NCBI GenBank assembly: GCA_945860895.1
Contig: CAMASK010000017.1
Location: 1 to 44,933, forward strand
Direction: 5' to 3'
Length of the DNA stretch: 44,933 nt
Source: Bacteriovorax stolpii
GTDB lineage: Bacteria; Bdellovibrionota; Bacteriovoracia; Bacteriovoracales; Bacteriovoracaceae
Shown here piece by piece: positions 1-8,678 of this stretch (positions are counted from its first letter, which is position 1; the number at the start of each line of letters is the position of its first letter). The notes beneath the pieces were generated by a model. That model saw only the letters and a list, made by a program, of their open reading frames with translations, was not told where the DNA came from and ran no database searches. Both the position numbers and the translations under genes were made by a program.

Positions 1-23
1 GCCATGATACTTTACTCATAAAC

Positions 24-41
24 GTAATCCCGAGGGATTAC
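24..41 (-). terminator. Hairpin downstream of tRNA-Thr
   Basis: Two perfect 8-base arms (24-31 and 34-41, GTAATCCC and GGGATTAC) lie just after the 3' end of tRNA-Thr on the minus strand. No clean T-run follows in that direction, so it may be a processing hairpin in a longer tRNA transcript rather than a terminator. Confidence 0.3.
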
Positions 42-52
42 CATTGAAAAAA

Positions 53-128
53 TGGAGCTGCTCACAGGAGTCGAACCTGCGACCTACGGTTTACAAAACC
101 GTTGCTCTACCAACTGAGCTAGAGCAGC
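53..128 (-). tRNA. tRNA-Thr (anticodon TGT)
   Basis: The minus strand folds as a full cloverleaf of 76 bases with the CCA end encoded (53-55). The 7-bp acceptor stem is GCTGCTC/GAGCAGC, the D arm is GCTC/GAGC, the anticodon stem is ACGGT/ACCGT with loop TTTGTAA, and the T loop contains TTCGA. Anticodon TGT reads ACA threonine codons. In many proteobacteria this tRNA opens a Thr-Tyr-Gly-Thr-tuf operon. Whether that follows to the left cannot be seen. Confidence 0.97.
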
Positions 129-160
129 CCATAACATCAACTTAATCGATGAGTCTGAAA

Positions 161-189
161 TTTATAATGTTAGAGGCCTTGGAAATCAA
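161..189 (-). promoter_or_regulatory. Sigma-70 promoter of tRNA-Thr
   Basis: On the minus strand, TTGATT (184-189) and TATAAA (161-166) are separated by exactly 17 bases. Transcription would start near 154, about 26 bases before the tRNA. It sits in the gap after the rlmB stop codon, so the tRNA need not depend on read-through from proS-rlmB. Confidence 0.65.
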
Positions 190-200
190 GCTTTTTCAAG

Positions 201-959
201 TCACAATCCAAAACATTTTTCCATGGCTATAGCGGCAGCAGATGCGACATTGAGCGACTTAATCTCTCCCTGAGAGGGAAGACTGAGATTTTTTTGAACT
301 AATCTTGCAACTGCATTGGAAAGGCCAGTTTCTTCGGCTCCTAGCAGCAAACATATTTTTTGAGCAGTTCTAAGCTCCGGCTGGGTTAAATTTTCTGAAG
401 AATGCTCAGACAGGCCTACAGTTAGGTATCCGGCCTCATTTAACTGACCAACGGCTCGGCTTAAGGAATTTACACGAATTAGATTCACATACTCAGTAGC
501 TCCAGAAGCAATTCGATAAAATGAAGGCGTTAAACCAAATGATTTAGAGGATGGAATCAATACGCCATTAATCCCATAAAAACAGGCAGATCTTAATATC
601 GCAGCCCCATTATGGACATCTGTAATCTGGTCCAAGGCTAAAAGTCTGGAATTTGGACGAGTTAAAAATTCCTTTAATTCATAAGTTTGCAAGGGAGAAG
701 TCTGTAAAAATATTTGGGAGGGAACTCGGAAGAATTCCACATCCATTTCAGCACATAACATCTTGGCTTCTTCCTGAACCGAATGGCTCGAGAAAAGTTC
801 AATTTTAATTCCAAGATTTTTAGCATTGATATTATGTTTGCGCTGAAGCTCCATCAAGCCTTCGTCAGTTGCAACAATACGCTGATGTATTCTGGTAGGA
901 TTTTTTAATGCGGCTGCAATACTATGCAAACCAAAAATAATTTCAAAATCTAGTTCCAT
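201..959 (-). CDS. rlmB: 23S rRNA 2'-O-ribose methyltransferase, TrmH/SpoU family (RlmB-like)
   Basis: This is a SPOUT-class, SAM-dependent 2'-O-methyltransferase of 252 residues, the usual size for RlmB, which methylates G2251 of 23S rRNA in E. coli. All three SpoU motifs are visible: NGAAILRSA around residues 117-125 (catalytic Asn and Arg), LLLGAEETGLS around 204-214, and SLNVASAAAIAM around 235-246 (the knotted SAM-binding loop). The N-terminal 90 residues match the substrate-binding domain of the family only loosely. Its start overlaps the end of proS by ten bases, so it is probably translationally coupled as the second gene of that operon. The exact rRNA or tRNA target is inferred; other TrmH paralogues share these motifs. 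Confidence 0.85.
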   Translation of the reverse strand: MELDFEIIFGLHSIAAALKNPTRIHQRIVATDEGLMELQRKHNINAKNLGIKIELFSSHSVQEEAKMLCAEMDVEFFRVPSQIFLQTSPLQTYELKEFLTRPNSRLLALDQITDVHNGAAILRSACFYGINGVLIPSSKSFGLTPSFYRIASGATEYVNLIRVNSLSRAVGQLNEAGYLTVGLSEHSSENLTQPELRTAQKICLLLGAEETGLSNAVARLVQKNLSLPSQGEIKSLNVASAAAIAMEKCFGL

Positions 960-2680
960 TTGCTAAGCTCTTCGAGTTTCTTTTTCACTGTATTAAGAAG
1001 TTCATCTTTTTTCACTTTTAGCGTTTCACCAGTTTTACGAACTTTAATTTCGATTTCACCAGTAGCGACAAAATCTCTCTCACCTAAAATCACCCTAACT
1101 GGGAGTCCAATCAAATCGGCGTCTTTGAACATCATACCAGGTCCAAGTTGACGATCATCAAACAGCACCTCCAATCCAGCTTTTTTAAATTCCGAATAAA
1201 GTCCTTCCGCTACTTCCTTAGTCTCGGGAGTTTTCCCAATGTAACCTAAATACAAATCGTAGGGTGAAATTGATGCTGGAAAAATAATCCCATCTTTATC
1301 ATTACTCTGCTCAATTGCCGAAGCTAGAACACGCGTTACGCCAATTCCATAACAACCCATTATTGGAGTCACGGCCTTCCCTTGGTCATTCAATACGGTC
1401 ACTTTCATCGACTTGGTATATTTATCACCCAGCTGGAAGATGTGTCCGACTTCAATGCCTTTTTTAAGCACGATCTGATTGTCACCAATGAAGTCACCTT
1501 CTTTAGCAAGTCGCATATCCGCACGGAAATTTTTAGGTTTAGTATCTCGGCTTGGAACAAATCCTTTTAAGTGATGATCTGGCTCATTGGCCCCCACTAT
1601 ATATGAAGAACTCATGTCGATAGCTTCATCAAAAATAATTTTAAAACCTTCTGCCGTAGTAGTTGGACCCATGAAACCTTTCACGAGACCAAGCTTTTCC
1701 AATTCAACATGTTGGGCAGGACGGATATATTCTGCATTTACTTTGTTTTTAAATTTCACTTCATTGAGAGTATCATCACCTAACATCATCACCATGAAAA
1801 ATTGATCTTTCCCGTTTATCACAGTGTGCATAACCAAAGATTTTAAACTTTGAGTGATTGGCAGTCCGTGAGCGGCACAGACTTCTTCACAAGTTTTTTG
1901 ATTAGGCGTCGCAAATTTAATTAACTCTCCCGCCGGAGTAAGTGGAATGTTCCTACGAACAGTCATTGCCTTCTCAATATTGGCAGCAAATCCAGTTTTA
2001 GGTACAGTGACGACGTAATCTTCCCCATTGTCGGCCACGACCTGGAATTCATGAGTTTTAGCTCCACCACCGGTCATAGCCCCACCATCAGCTTCAACGA
2101 TGATGAATTCTAATCCTAGACGTTTAAAAATGTTCTCATAAGCGATGTAAATCTCATCGTAAAACTTATCCAGTGATACCTTATCCATGTGGAATGAGTA
2201 ACCATCTTTCATGGTGAATTCCCGTGCACGCATTAAACCGAAACGAGGACGAATTTCATCGCGGAATTTTGTGTTAATCTGATAAAGACAAACTGGGAGT
2301 TGTTTATAGGAATTGACGGTACGACGGAAAAGATCTGTAACTGTTTCTTCATTGGTGGGAGAAAAGCAAATCTCGCGTTCTGCGCGATCTTTTACTTTCA
2401 ACATTTGGCCACCCATAGCATCCCAACGACCAGTTTCGTGCCATAGTTCTGCTGGGGTCATCACTGGCATCTGAATTTCAAAGCAGTTAATTTTATCTAG
2501 TTCTTCACGAATAATTTTTTCAATTTTCTTCAAGGATTTGAAGGCCATTGGCAAATATGTATAGAGACCAGCTCCGGTTTTATACATCAAGCCTGCTCTC
2601 ATCATAAGTTGTTGAGATACAATATCCGCATCAGAAGGTGTTTCTTTTAAAGTTTGCCAGTAACCTTGGGACAGTCGCAT
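950..2680 (-). CDS. proS: Prolyl-tRNA synthetase
   Basis: This cytoplasmic enzyme charges tRNA-Pro with proline. At 576 residues it is the bacterial class II type with an inserted editing domain, which deacylates Ala-tRNA-Pro. Visible are the TNEE loop (109-112), class II motif 2 starting FRDEIRPRFG near 139, the insertion domain at roughly 220-400, and motif 3 (GCYGIGVTRVLAS) near 440. The C-terminal anticodon-binding domain follows (EVLFDDR then VRVILGERD). The start ATG has AAGAGG four bases upstream. It is preceded after nine bases by the small secreted-protein gene and overlaps rlmB downstream. Confidence 0.97.
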   Translation of the reverse strand: MRLSQGYWQTLKETPSDADIVSQQLMMRAGLMYKTGAGLYTYLPMAFKSLKKIEKIIREELDKINCFEIQMPVMTPAELWHETGRWDAMGGQMLKVKDRAEREICFSPTNEETVTDLFRRTVNSYKQLPVCLYQINTKFRDEIRPRFGLMRAREFTMKDGYSFHMDKVSLDKFYDEIYIAYENIFKRLGLEFIIVEADGGAMTGGGAKTHEFQVVADNGEDYVVTVPKTGFAANIEKAMTVRRNIPLTPAGELIKFATPNQKTCEEVCAAHGLPITQSLKSLVMHTVINGKDQFFMVMMLGDDTLNEVKFKNKVNAEYIRPAQHVELEKLGLVKGFMGPTTTAEGFKIIFDEAIDMSSSYIVGANEPDHHLKGFVPSRDTKPKNFRADMRLAKEGDFIGDNQIVLKKGIEVGHIFQLGDKYTKSMKVTVLNDQGKAVTPIMGCYGIGVTRVLASAIEQSNDKDGIIFPASISPYDLYLGYIGKTPETKEVAEGLYSEFKKAGLEVLFDDRQLGPGMMFKDADLIGLPVRVILGERDFVATGEIEIKVRKTGETLKVKKDELLNTVKKKLEELSKWN

Positions 2681-2688
2681 AGATCCTC

Positions 2689-3063
2689 TTATTTAAAAAA
2701 ACTCGTAGTCATTAAGTCTTTATTTTCAATGAATATTTCTAAGATACATTTCTCAATTTGAGCGCCCACTTCTACCACGGGAGAAGTGTTCTTAACAGCA
2801 ATGATTTCCATGTCTGTCCTGAGGCTTTGGCCTGGACAATTTTGGTAATCGAACTGGAATAGAACCACACCAATTTCCAGACCTATAATTTCTTTTAAAA
2901 TTAACTCCTCATTCTCCATCACATCAACCAATGAACGACTGCGCTCTAGTTGGGGTAACTGAAATGATTGAGTGAGTTTATATTTTTGATCCAGCTCAAG
3001 TTCAGACCAATCTGCTGCCAATATATTAAATGATAAAAGCATGAGTCCAATAAATAGACGCAT
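2689..3063 (-). CDS. Small secreted protein of unknown function
   Basis: I do not recognise this 124-residue protein. Residues 1-16 form a signal peptide (MRLFIGLMLLSFNILA, then a likely cleavage before ADW). The mature part is acidic and appears to be a single mixed alpha/beta domain. Two cysteines (in YQNCPGQ and EKCILE) could form a disulfide in the periplasm. A strong ribosome-binding site (AAGGAGGGGGG) precedes the ATG. It lies between lpxC and proS on the same strand, but nothing links it functionally to either. Confidence 0.7.
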   Translation of the reverse strand: MRLFIGLMLLSFNILAADWSELELDQKYKLTQSFQLPQLERSRSLVDVMENEELILKEIIGLEIGVVLFQFDYQNCPGQSLRTDMEIIAVKNTSPVVEVGAQIEKCILEIFIENKDLMTTSFFK

Positions 3064-3122
3064 TTCCCCCCTCCTTGGTAGTCCTAATATCCTAACTGAA
3101 AGGATGAGAATTGGGAAAAAAT

Positions 3123-4040
3123 CTAGTGAGAAACGGTGATAAATTGCGGTAATTTATGCGCCTCGTGCACTTCAGCTTTAAGTGCAGAAGCAGCTACGAT
3201 TTCATAAGCTGATGGAGTTTCCAAAAGCTTGCGGCACAATAAATTGTGAAGATTATGACCTGATTTATAAGTGGTGATTTTCCCAGCAATTTCATAACCA
3301 AGAAGACTTACGTCTCCAATAGTATCCAGGATTTTGTGACGAACAAATTCATTATCAAAACGCAGGCCTTCAGTGTTCATAACTTTGTAGTCATCAAGCA
3401 CAATCGCATTGTCCAAGGAGCCACCCTTAATAAGACCTTTGCGCTTAAGCATATCTACGTCGCGGGCAAAACCAAATGTTCTCGCACGGGCGATGTCATG
3501 AATAAAGTTTTCGCATGAAAATTCAAAACCAAATCTTTGGGTCTTGATCGCTGGGTGAGCAAAAACAATGGTTGAGTCGATTGCTAGATTTGAATGAGGT
3601 TCAAATTGGGCCCATTTTCCATCTTTTTCCACACGAACTGTATCCAAAATGACTAAGAATTTTTTAGATCTATTAAGGTTCTTGATGCCAGTTTCTTTAA
3701 ATAAAAAAATGAATGAAGCACCGGAGCCGTCCATAATTGGTACTTCCGGACCATCAATTTCGATTAGAACGTTATTAATTCCGAGGCCATAGAGCGTTCC
3801 TAGTAAATGCTCAACCGTATGAATGGCTTCAATGCCAGAACCTAAAGTTGTTGCATTTTCTGTCGTTCCTACAGTCAATGCATTAGCTTTCATAGCTTTA
3901 GAATTTGAAATATCGGTTCGAATAAATTTAATACCAAAGTCCGAGTCTTGTGGAATAAGATTCATGGTCACTTTTTTACCAGAATGGAGACCGATTCCAG
4001 TGACTTTAACTTCTTTGGCCAGGGTACGTTGATAAATCAT
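3123..4040 (-). CDS. lpxC: UDP-3-O-acyl-N-acetylglucosamine deacetylase LpxC
   Basis: LpxC is the zinc-dependent deacetylase that performs the first committed step of lipid A synthesis, so the cell makes lipopolysaccharide. The zinc motif HTVEHLL lies near residues 74-80, and the second half has RHKILDTIGD and SGHNLHN, which hold the remaining zinc and catalytic residues. MDGSG marks the substrate tunnel region. I chose the ATG at 4040 (MIYQRTLAKEV) rather than one at 4070, because AAGG sits six bases upstream and the protein then begins where the family begins, giving 305 residues. Confidence 0.96.
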   Translation of the reverse strand: MIYQRTLAKEVKVTGIGLHSGKKVTMNLIPQDSDFGIKFIRTDISNSKAMKANALTVGTTENATTLGSGIEAIHTVEHLLGTLYGLGINNVLIEIDGPEVPIMDGSGASFIFLFKETGIKNLNRSKKFLVILDTVRVEKDGKWAQFEPHSNLAIDSTIVFAHPAIKTQRFGFEFSCENFIHDIARARTFGFARDVDMLKRKGLIKGGSLDNAIVLDDYKVMNTEGLRFDNEFVRHKILDTIGDVSLLGYEIAGKITTYKSGHNLHNLLCRKLLETPSAYEIVAASALKAEVHEAHKLPQFITVSH

Positions 4041-4069
4041 TGATAACCTTATAAAAACGTTCGTTGTCA

Positions 4070-4075
4070 ATTATA
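4070..4075 (-). promoter_or_regulatory. Probable -10 element of lpxC
   Basis: TATAAT occurs on the minus strand 30 bases before the lpxC start, placing +1 near 4063. No good -35 hexamer is seen 17 bases upstream, so this is a moderate call. Confidence 0.4.
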
Positions 4076-4255
4076 AGTGAATTTTAAGAGTTTGTATGGA
4101 AGAAAATTGTGCTTTACGTATAAGTTTCCTGGTCGAAGGACAATACCCGACTTAGAAGGTTAACTTTAGAAATCAAAAAATGCCTTTAGCCTATTAATCT
4201 GGGCATATTCGATTTTCTTTAAAGAAAATATCTCATTTTTCCGATCATTTTAAAT

Positions 4256-5101
4256 ATGAAGATGAATCTCGCCCTAACTTTAATATTCACATTTTCTGGT
4301 TTATTAGGATGCAAAGTCTCTTACGACAAGAACATTACACCTGCGGGGAATGAGTATCCTGGGGTTTATTTAAATGCCAAGGTTTGTCTTGAAGGAGCTG
4401 GTACCTTTCCTATGTCCACAGCTCTCAAAAATAACAACACTCTCCCATTTGTAACTCCTTATACACTAGCAAATCCTTGGCTTCATTATAGTATTGAGGA
4501 CATAGCTCTAAGTCCTGCTACTTACGCTTCACCCTGGGTGGACTGGGTACTTGTTGAAATTTATAAAATTGAATTTGGTTCTTATTTAAAAGTCGATGGT
4601 CAATCAGCACTTTTGCATGAAGATGGATCTCTTAATTCCTCTACAGCAACTCAAAGTCTATACTTTGCTAATCTTGTCCCTGGTAACTACTATATCAATA
4701 TCAAACACAGAAATCACCTTGCTATTGGCACACAAAATGCCGTCTCACTTTCAATACAAAATTATAGCGAAATTGATCCTTTAGTATTTGATGTCGATTT
4801 TACCGATCCACAAACAGTTCTTACGGGTAATGCCTCAAGCTCGGGTGGCATTCAGTGTTTAGCAGCTGGTGATGTCAACAACGATAATTTAATTGACTCA
4901 AGTGACCTTGCTGCTATTAACAGTCAAGTGAATGCCATTTTTACTGCTGCTCCTGATGGTACGACACTTAATGGCTACTTTGCTGGAGATGTTAACTTGG
5001 ATAATTCTATTACTGTAAATACATCTCTATCTACCATCGATCATGGAATTATCTCCGCTAACGATGGCTTAACAACACTTGTTCACCCAAACGCGCCATA
5101 G
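4256..5101 (+). CDS. Lipoprotein with C-terminal dockerin-like calcium loops
   Basis: This 281-residue protein has a lipoprotein signal peptide ending in the lipobox LLGC (Cys about residue 19), so it should be lipidated by Lgt and cut by LspA, both encoded at the right end of this window. The C-terminus has two loops of the dockerin/EF-hand kind: GDVNNDNLIDSSDL at about 205-218, with the Asx pattern that ligates calcium, and a weaker GDVNLDNSI near 244. The middle is probably beta-rich. Dockerins bind cohesins, but no cohesin is visible here, so the loops may simply stabilise a surface protein. The start is uncertain because two in-frame ATGs (4256, 4262) both lack a clear ribosome-binding site. 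Confidence 0.7.
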   Translation: MKMNLALTLIFTFSGLLGCKVSYDKNITPAGNEYPGVYLNAKVCLEGAGTFPMSTALKNNNTLPFVTPYTLANPWLHYSIEDIALSPATYASPWVDWVLVEIYKIEFGSYLKVDGQSALLHEDGSLNSSTATQSLYFANLVPGNYYINIKHRNHLAIGTQNAVSLSIQNYSEIDPLVFDVDFTDPQTVLTGNASSSGGIQCLAAGDVNNDNLIDSSDLAAINSQVNAIFTAAPDGTTLNGYFAGDVNLDNSITVNTSLSTIDHGIISANDGLTTLVHPNAP

Positions 5102-5149
5102 CCTGTTAGTCCTTTACATATGAGATTTTAATTATTTATCATTGGTACA

Positions 5150-6217
5150 ATGATAAAATTATTTTTTTGTTTTACCTTACTGCTTTATCAAATTGCAGGC
5201 CATGCCATTCATTTGGATTCAAAATCCAAAATTCCCAAATTTTTTTATCGCACCAAAGATGAAACTAAATATCAAAATAAAGAATATCTGACGGTAAAAT
5301 CAGACGATTTCAATATCTTGACTAAAAAGCATGAAGTTAAAGACGGAAAAATTTACTGGAAGACAGTGAAGATTAAAATCAAGAATCAACAAGCAGTAGA
5401 AAAATGGCCTTATGAACTACAAGACATGATCAAAAAGATCAAACAAAAGACCACTCCTCGGGAACCATTATTTAATCTATCCCTTTTTGCCAATCCTATT
5501 TCCATCACCACCATAAACCAGCAAAGAACGATCAATGCCGGTTATAGAATTGGAACAACATCGGCCATTTCTGAAAAACATGAATTTGGTCATGATTCTT
5601 CTATCTACCACAGTCAAGGTCGAAATGATTTCGATCATTCTCAACAAGAAATGATCACTTACACCTCCAATCTTGTGTATGATTTTAATCGCTTCTACGG
5701 AAATTGGACATATTTTGCGATCACTGGTTATAGGCGTGAGCGAATTAATGGTATTTATAATATCAAAGACCAGATTCGTCTTGGTCTGTTTGGGTTAAAA
5801 TATGCCTTCATTCGAAACGGAGAAATTATTAAGAAGATGGATATTAGCTATATCCCATTATACGAATGGGTGAGTAGTGATAATGACATTCAACCACCAG
5901 GTGAGCCACTATCTAAAACTGTGGAAACAGTCCGACATTCACTTCGCTACAGGTTAGCGATGGATATAAAAGATTGGACCATTAACTACGTATTTAATTA
6001 TCAGCCAGCTTATTATTTTAGAACTCAAACTCTTGATATGCAGGACATTGATTTACGTTCAACTCTTCTAATAAGGCGTCTACTTACAGAGAAATTAAGT
6101 CTTACTTACTCAAATGAATATACTTATGATATCCGCCGCATAAGATCAGGCAGGCAAGGTTCAAGACGTGACAACGCTGTAAACTCATTTGCTCTTGAAT
6201 GGAGCACCGAAATTTAG
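5150..6217 (+). CDS. Probable outer-membrane beta-barrel protein (DUF481-like)
   Basis: The 355-residue product has a signal peptide (residues 1-19, ending AGHA). It has a basic N-terminal part of about 110 residues, followed by alternating hydrophobic/polar, aromatic-rich strands. Examples are FYGNWTYFAITGYRRER, NYVFNYQPAYYF and LSLTYSNEYTYDIRR, with the C-terminal strand NSFALEWSTEI. This pattern is typical of outer-membrane barrels, and the last repeats recall the DUF481/YdiY group. It follows the dockerin-like lipoprotein by 48 bases on the same strand. Its stop overlaps the convergent ruvB stop by four bases. Function is unknown. Confidence 0.6.
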   Translation: MIKLFFCFTLLLYQIAGHAIHLDSKSKIPKFFYRTKDETKYQNKEYLTVKSDDFNILTKKHEVKDGKIYWKTVKIKIKNQQAVEKWPYELQDMIKKIKQKTTPREPLFNLSLFANPISITTINQQRTINAGYRIGTTSAISEKHEFGHDSSIYHSQGRNDFDHSQQEMITYTSNLVYDFNRFYGNWTYFAITGYRRERINGIYNIKDQIRLGLFGLKYAFIRNGEIIKKMDISYIPLYEWVSSDNDIQPPGEPLSKTVETVRHSLRYRLAMDIKDWTINYVFNYQPAYYFRTQTLDMQDIDLRSTLLIRRLLTEKLSLTYSNEYTYDIRRIRSGRQGSRRDNAVNSFALEWSTEI

Positions 6218-7197
6218 GCGATATGGATCGCTGCTTTTTCCGAAAGAGTTCTACCTCTCGGCGTTCGAAGAATAAATCCCTCTTTCAACAGATAAGGTTC
6301 ATAAACTTCTTCAATGGTTTGCTTATCTTCGCCTAAGGTTGCAGACAAAGCTTCGATGCCTACAGGGCCACCATGATAGTAATTTTTCATGACACTTAAA
6401 ATTTTGCGATCCATAGAATCTAAACCGAGATCATCTATATCTAACAAGCTTAGCGCTGCTTTAACTTCTTTATATTCCACCTGCTTCGATTTATTAACCA
6501 ATGCAAAATCTCTAACTCGCCTAAGAATTCTATTTGCAATGCGGGGAGTTCCACGTGAGCGCATAGCTATTTGCATTTTCGCTTCTTCAGATAAATCAAG
6601 ATGTATCTTACGAGCGTTATTCATTAAAATTTTCCCCAACATTTCCGGCTCATAAAAATCAAAATTTAAATGCGCCATAAAACGATCTCGCAACGGATTG
6701 GACAATAATCCCGAACGAGTGGTGGCACCTATTAAAGTGAAAGGAGCCAGATCAATTTGCATAGTTCGAGCCGAAGCGCCCTGACCGATTAAAATATCCA
6801 GCCTAAAATCTTCCATCGCTGAATAGAGAATTTCCTCAACGGTGATGTGGATACGGTGAATTTCATCTATAAAAAGTACATCTTTAGGCTTTAAATTTGT
6901 CAAAACTGCAGCAAGATCACCTTTCTTTTCGATGGCAGGACCAGAAACTAAATGCAATTCAGAACCAATTGCTTTTGAAATAAGCATAGCTAGAGAAGTT
7001 TTACCTAGCCCCGGTGGTCCTGATAGGAGCACGTGATCCATAGCCGCTTTTCTAATGACTGATGACTTCACCATAAGATCAATATTTTCTACGACCTTTT
7101 TCTGGCCTATAAATTCTGAAAAATTCTGCGGACGCAGTTGTGCTTCATGCTCTTTTTCAGTTCCGTTTAAGTCACTGGTGACAATTCTATCGGCCAT
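6214..7197 (-). CDS. ruvB: Holliday junction branch-migration ATPase RuvB
   Basis: RuvB is the AAA+ hexameric motor that, with RuvA, drives branch migration of Holliday junctions in recombinational repair. At 327 residues it is normal in length. The Walker A motif GPPGLGKT is at about 60-67, Walker B is LFIDEIHR, and the sensor/arginine-finger region TLIGATTRSGLLSNPLRDRF is characteristic of RuvB. A winged-helix DNA-binding domain ends the protein. It follows ruvA by four bases on the minus strand. Confidence 0.97.
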   Translation of the reverse strand: MADRIVTSDLNGTEKEHEAQLRPQNFSEFIGQKKVVENIDLMVKSSVIRKAAMDHVLLSGPPGLGKTSLAMLISKAIGSELHLVSGPAIEKKGDLAAVLTNLKPKDVLFIDEIHRIHITVEEILYSAMEDFRLDILIGQGASARTMQIDLAPFTLIGATTRSGLLSNPLRDRFMAHLNFDFYEPEMLGKILMNNARKIHLDLSEEAKMQIAMRSRGTPRIANRILRRVRDFALVNKSKQVEYKEVKAALSLLDIDDLGLDSMDRKILSVMKNYYHGGPVGIEALSATLGEDKQTIEEVYEPYLLKEGFILRTPRGRTLSEKAAIHIA

Positions 7198-7201
7198 GAT
7201 C

Positions 7202-7816
7202 TTACCTTAATTCTTTGAGAATAATTTTTACTAAATCTTCCGGCTTATTTGCATTACCCGTTTGTAAATGACGCTGAATCATCGGAAGAATATCCTGATC
7301 TTTAAATCCCAGCCCCTGACAAGCGGCTAGAGTTTCCTTTACCAGCATTGCTTCTTGTCTAATTTCCGGCAACACTTTGCCGCCAGCCTTAACCAGCTTT
7401 TCGTGCGCGACAAAACCGATTTCAAGCCTACTGATTTTATCTTTTAATGAAAGGATAATTTGCTCCGCACTCTTTTTACCAACACCTGGTGCAGATTTTA
7501 AAATATCTGAATTGTCAAAAGTGATCGCACTTATAATTTGTTGTATGCCTAAATGAGTAATGAGGGAAAAAGCAGATTTTGGACCTATGCCATTCACATC
7601 AATTAGCATTTCAAAAAACTTTTTTTCATCCACTGACTCAAAACCATATAAGTCTTGAGAAGTTTCTCGAATGATATGAGAAATGTAGAGGGCTACATCT
7701 CGATTAGGCATCATAGGAGTTGAAGTGCTGATTTCATAACCCACGCCTTGAGCAGTGAGGATAATAGATTTTTGAGAATCAGAATAAACAACTGTTCCTG
7801 AAATATAACCAATCAT
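7202..7816 (-). CDS. ruvA: Holliday junction DNA helicase subunit RuvA
   Basis: RuvA is the tetrameric junction-binding subunit that loads RuvB. The 204 residues show the N-terminal OB fold (MIGYISGTVVY onward), two helix-hairpin-helix motifs (VNGIGPKSAFSLI and APGVGKKSAEQII), and a C-terminal RuvB-contact domain (CQGLGFKDQDI). Its start overlaps the ruvC stop by four bases, so translation is probably coupled. Confidence 0.96.
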   Translation of the reverse strand: MIGYISGTVVYSDSQKSIILTAQGVGYEISTSTPMMPNRDVALYISHIIRETSQDLYGFESVDEKKFFEMLIDVNGIGPKSAFSLITHLGIQQIISAITFDNSDILKSAPGVGKKSAEQIILSLKDKISRLEIGFVAHEKLVKAGGKVLPEIRQEAMLVKETLAACQGLGFKDQDILPMIQRHLQTGNANKPEDLVKIILKELR

Positions 7817-8385
7817 ACAATTTTTTCCTTAATTTTATGAGCCAGAGAAGCCGCTAAACTGTTTCCCATTTTTTTGGAAGAGATCTTTTTTTTCTTGGGA
7901 ATATTCAAAGTTCTCACGTTTAAACTCAATAAATGGCATAGAGCAATGGCAACAGCATCACTTTCATCATGAGTTTTAAAATTAGTAAGTCCTAAGTATT
8001 GTTGTAAAACTTTTTGAACGCCCTCTTTGTCTGCATGACCGTGGCCAGTAACTGTGGATTTCACCAGATTGGGTGAATATTCATAAATTTTTTTATGATA
8101 CTTTTGAGTTAGCGACGCCAACATGGTTCCACGCGATTGCGCTAATTTAATAAGCGCCGTTGGACTTTTAACAAAGATCAACGATTCGAGAGCAATTTCA
8201 TCAGGTGAATATTTTTCGATGAGATTTTGAGTTTGGTCGAAAATATCTTTTACCCGATGCAAGAATTCATCATCACCATTAAACTTAAGAATTCCGGAAG
8301 CAATATAATTGATTTTTCTGCCTTCTTGTTGCAGAAGGGCAAAACCAGCCGTGATAGAACCTGGATCTATAGCGAGTACAATCAT
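7813..8385 (-). CDS. ruvC: Crossover junction endodeoxyribonuclease RuvC
   Basis: RuvC cuts Holliday junctions symmetrically. The acidic catalytic set is visible: D7 in LAIDPG, E67 in ALESLIF, and D140/D143 in HDESDAVA. At 190 residues it is slightly longer than E. coli RuvC because of a lysine-rich tail (IPKKKKISSKK and beyond), probably extra DNA-binding surface. It is the first ruv gene in a ruvC-ruvA-ruvB order. No strong ribosome-binding site precedes the ATG. Confidence 0.95.
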   Translation of the reverse strand: MIVLAIDPGSITAGFALLQQEGRKINYIASGILKFNGDDEFLHRVKDIFDQTQNLIEKYSPDEIALESLIFVKSPTALIKLAQSRGTMLASLTQKYHKKIYEYSPNLVKSTVTGHGHADKEGVQKVLQQYLGLTNFKTHDESDAVAIALCHLLSLNVRTLNIPKKKKISSKKMGNSLAASLAHKIKEKIV

Positions 8386-8421
8386 GTTACGGAAATTGTA
8401 CAGGACAAAAGAATAAGGCGT

Positions 8422-8601
8422 CTAGCCGAGAGATTTACCTTTTAAATAATTTCCAACGTAAAAGACAAAAGAACCAATAACTAATTGGGCCAATTCAAAC
8501 TGACCATAGTCACCATTTCTAATTCCTGAAATAAAACACAGTCCTACAGCAATTAGGCCAAAAAGTTGCATGCCAAGGCCAAGATAAAATTTTGCTTTCA
8601 T
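8422..8601 (-). CDS. Small two-helix membrane protein
   Basis: An open frame of 59 codons reads MKAKFYLGLGMQLFGLIAVG at its start, then a short polar turn (SGIRNGDYGQF), a second hydrophobic helix (LAQLVIGSFVFYVG) and a positive tail NYLKGKSLG. The pattern of two transmembrane helices with lysines at both ends is that of a real small inner-membrane protein. It is oriented like ruvC and ends 36 bases before it, so it may lead the ruv operon. No family is recognised. The main doubt is its size and weak ribosome-binding site. Confidence 0.6.
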   Translation of the reverse strand: MKAKFYLGLGMQLFGLIAVGLCFISGIRNGDYGQFELAQLVIGSFVFYVGNYLKGKSLG

Positions 8602-8678
8602 GCTTCAACAGATACTGCAGGAATAATAAATAAGAAAGGACTTTTTAAAGGTGAACGTCTATAGTTTAGCTACCTATT

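Noticed and set aside
24-52. A second tRNA gene left of tRNA-Thr
   Set aside because: Only one hairpin is visible and the window ends before a cloverleaf could be completed.
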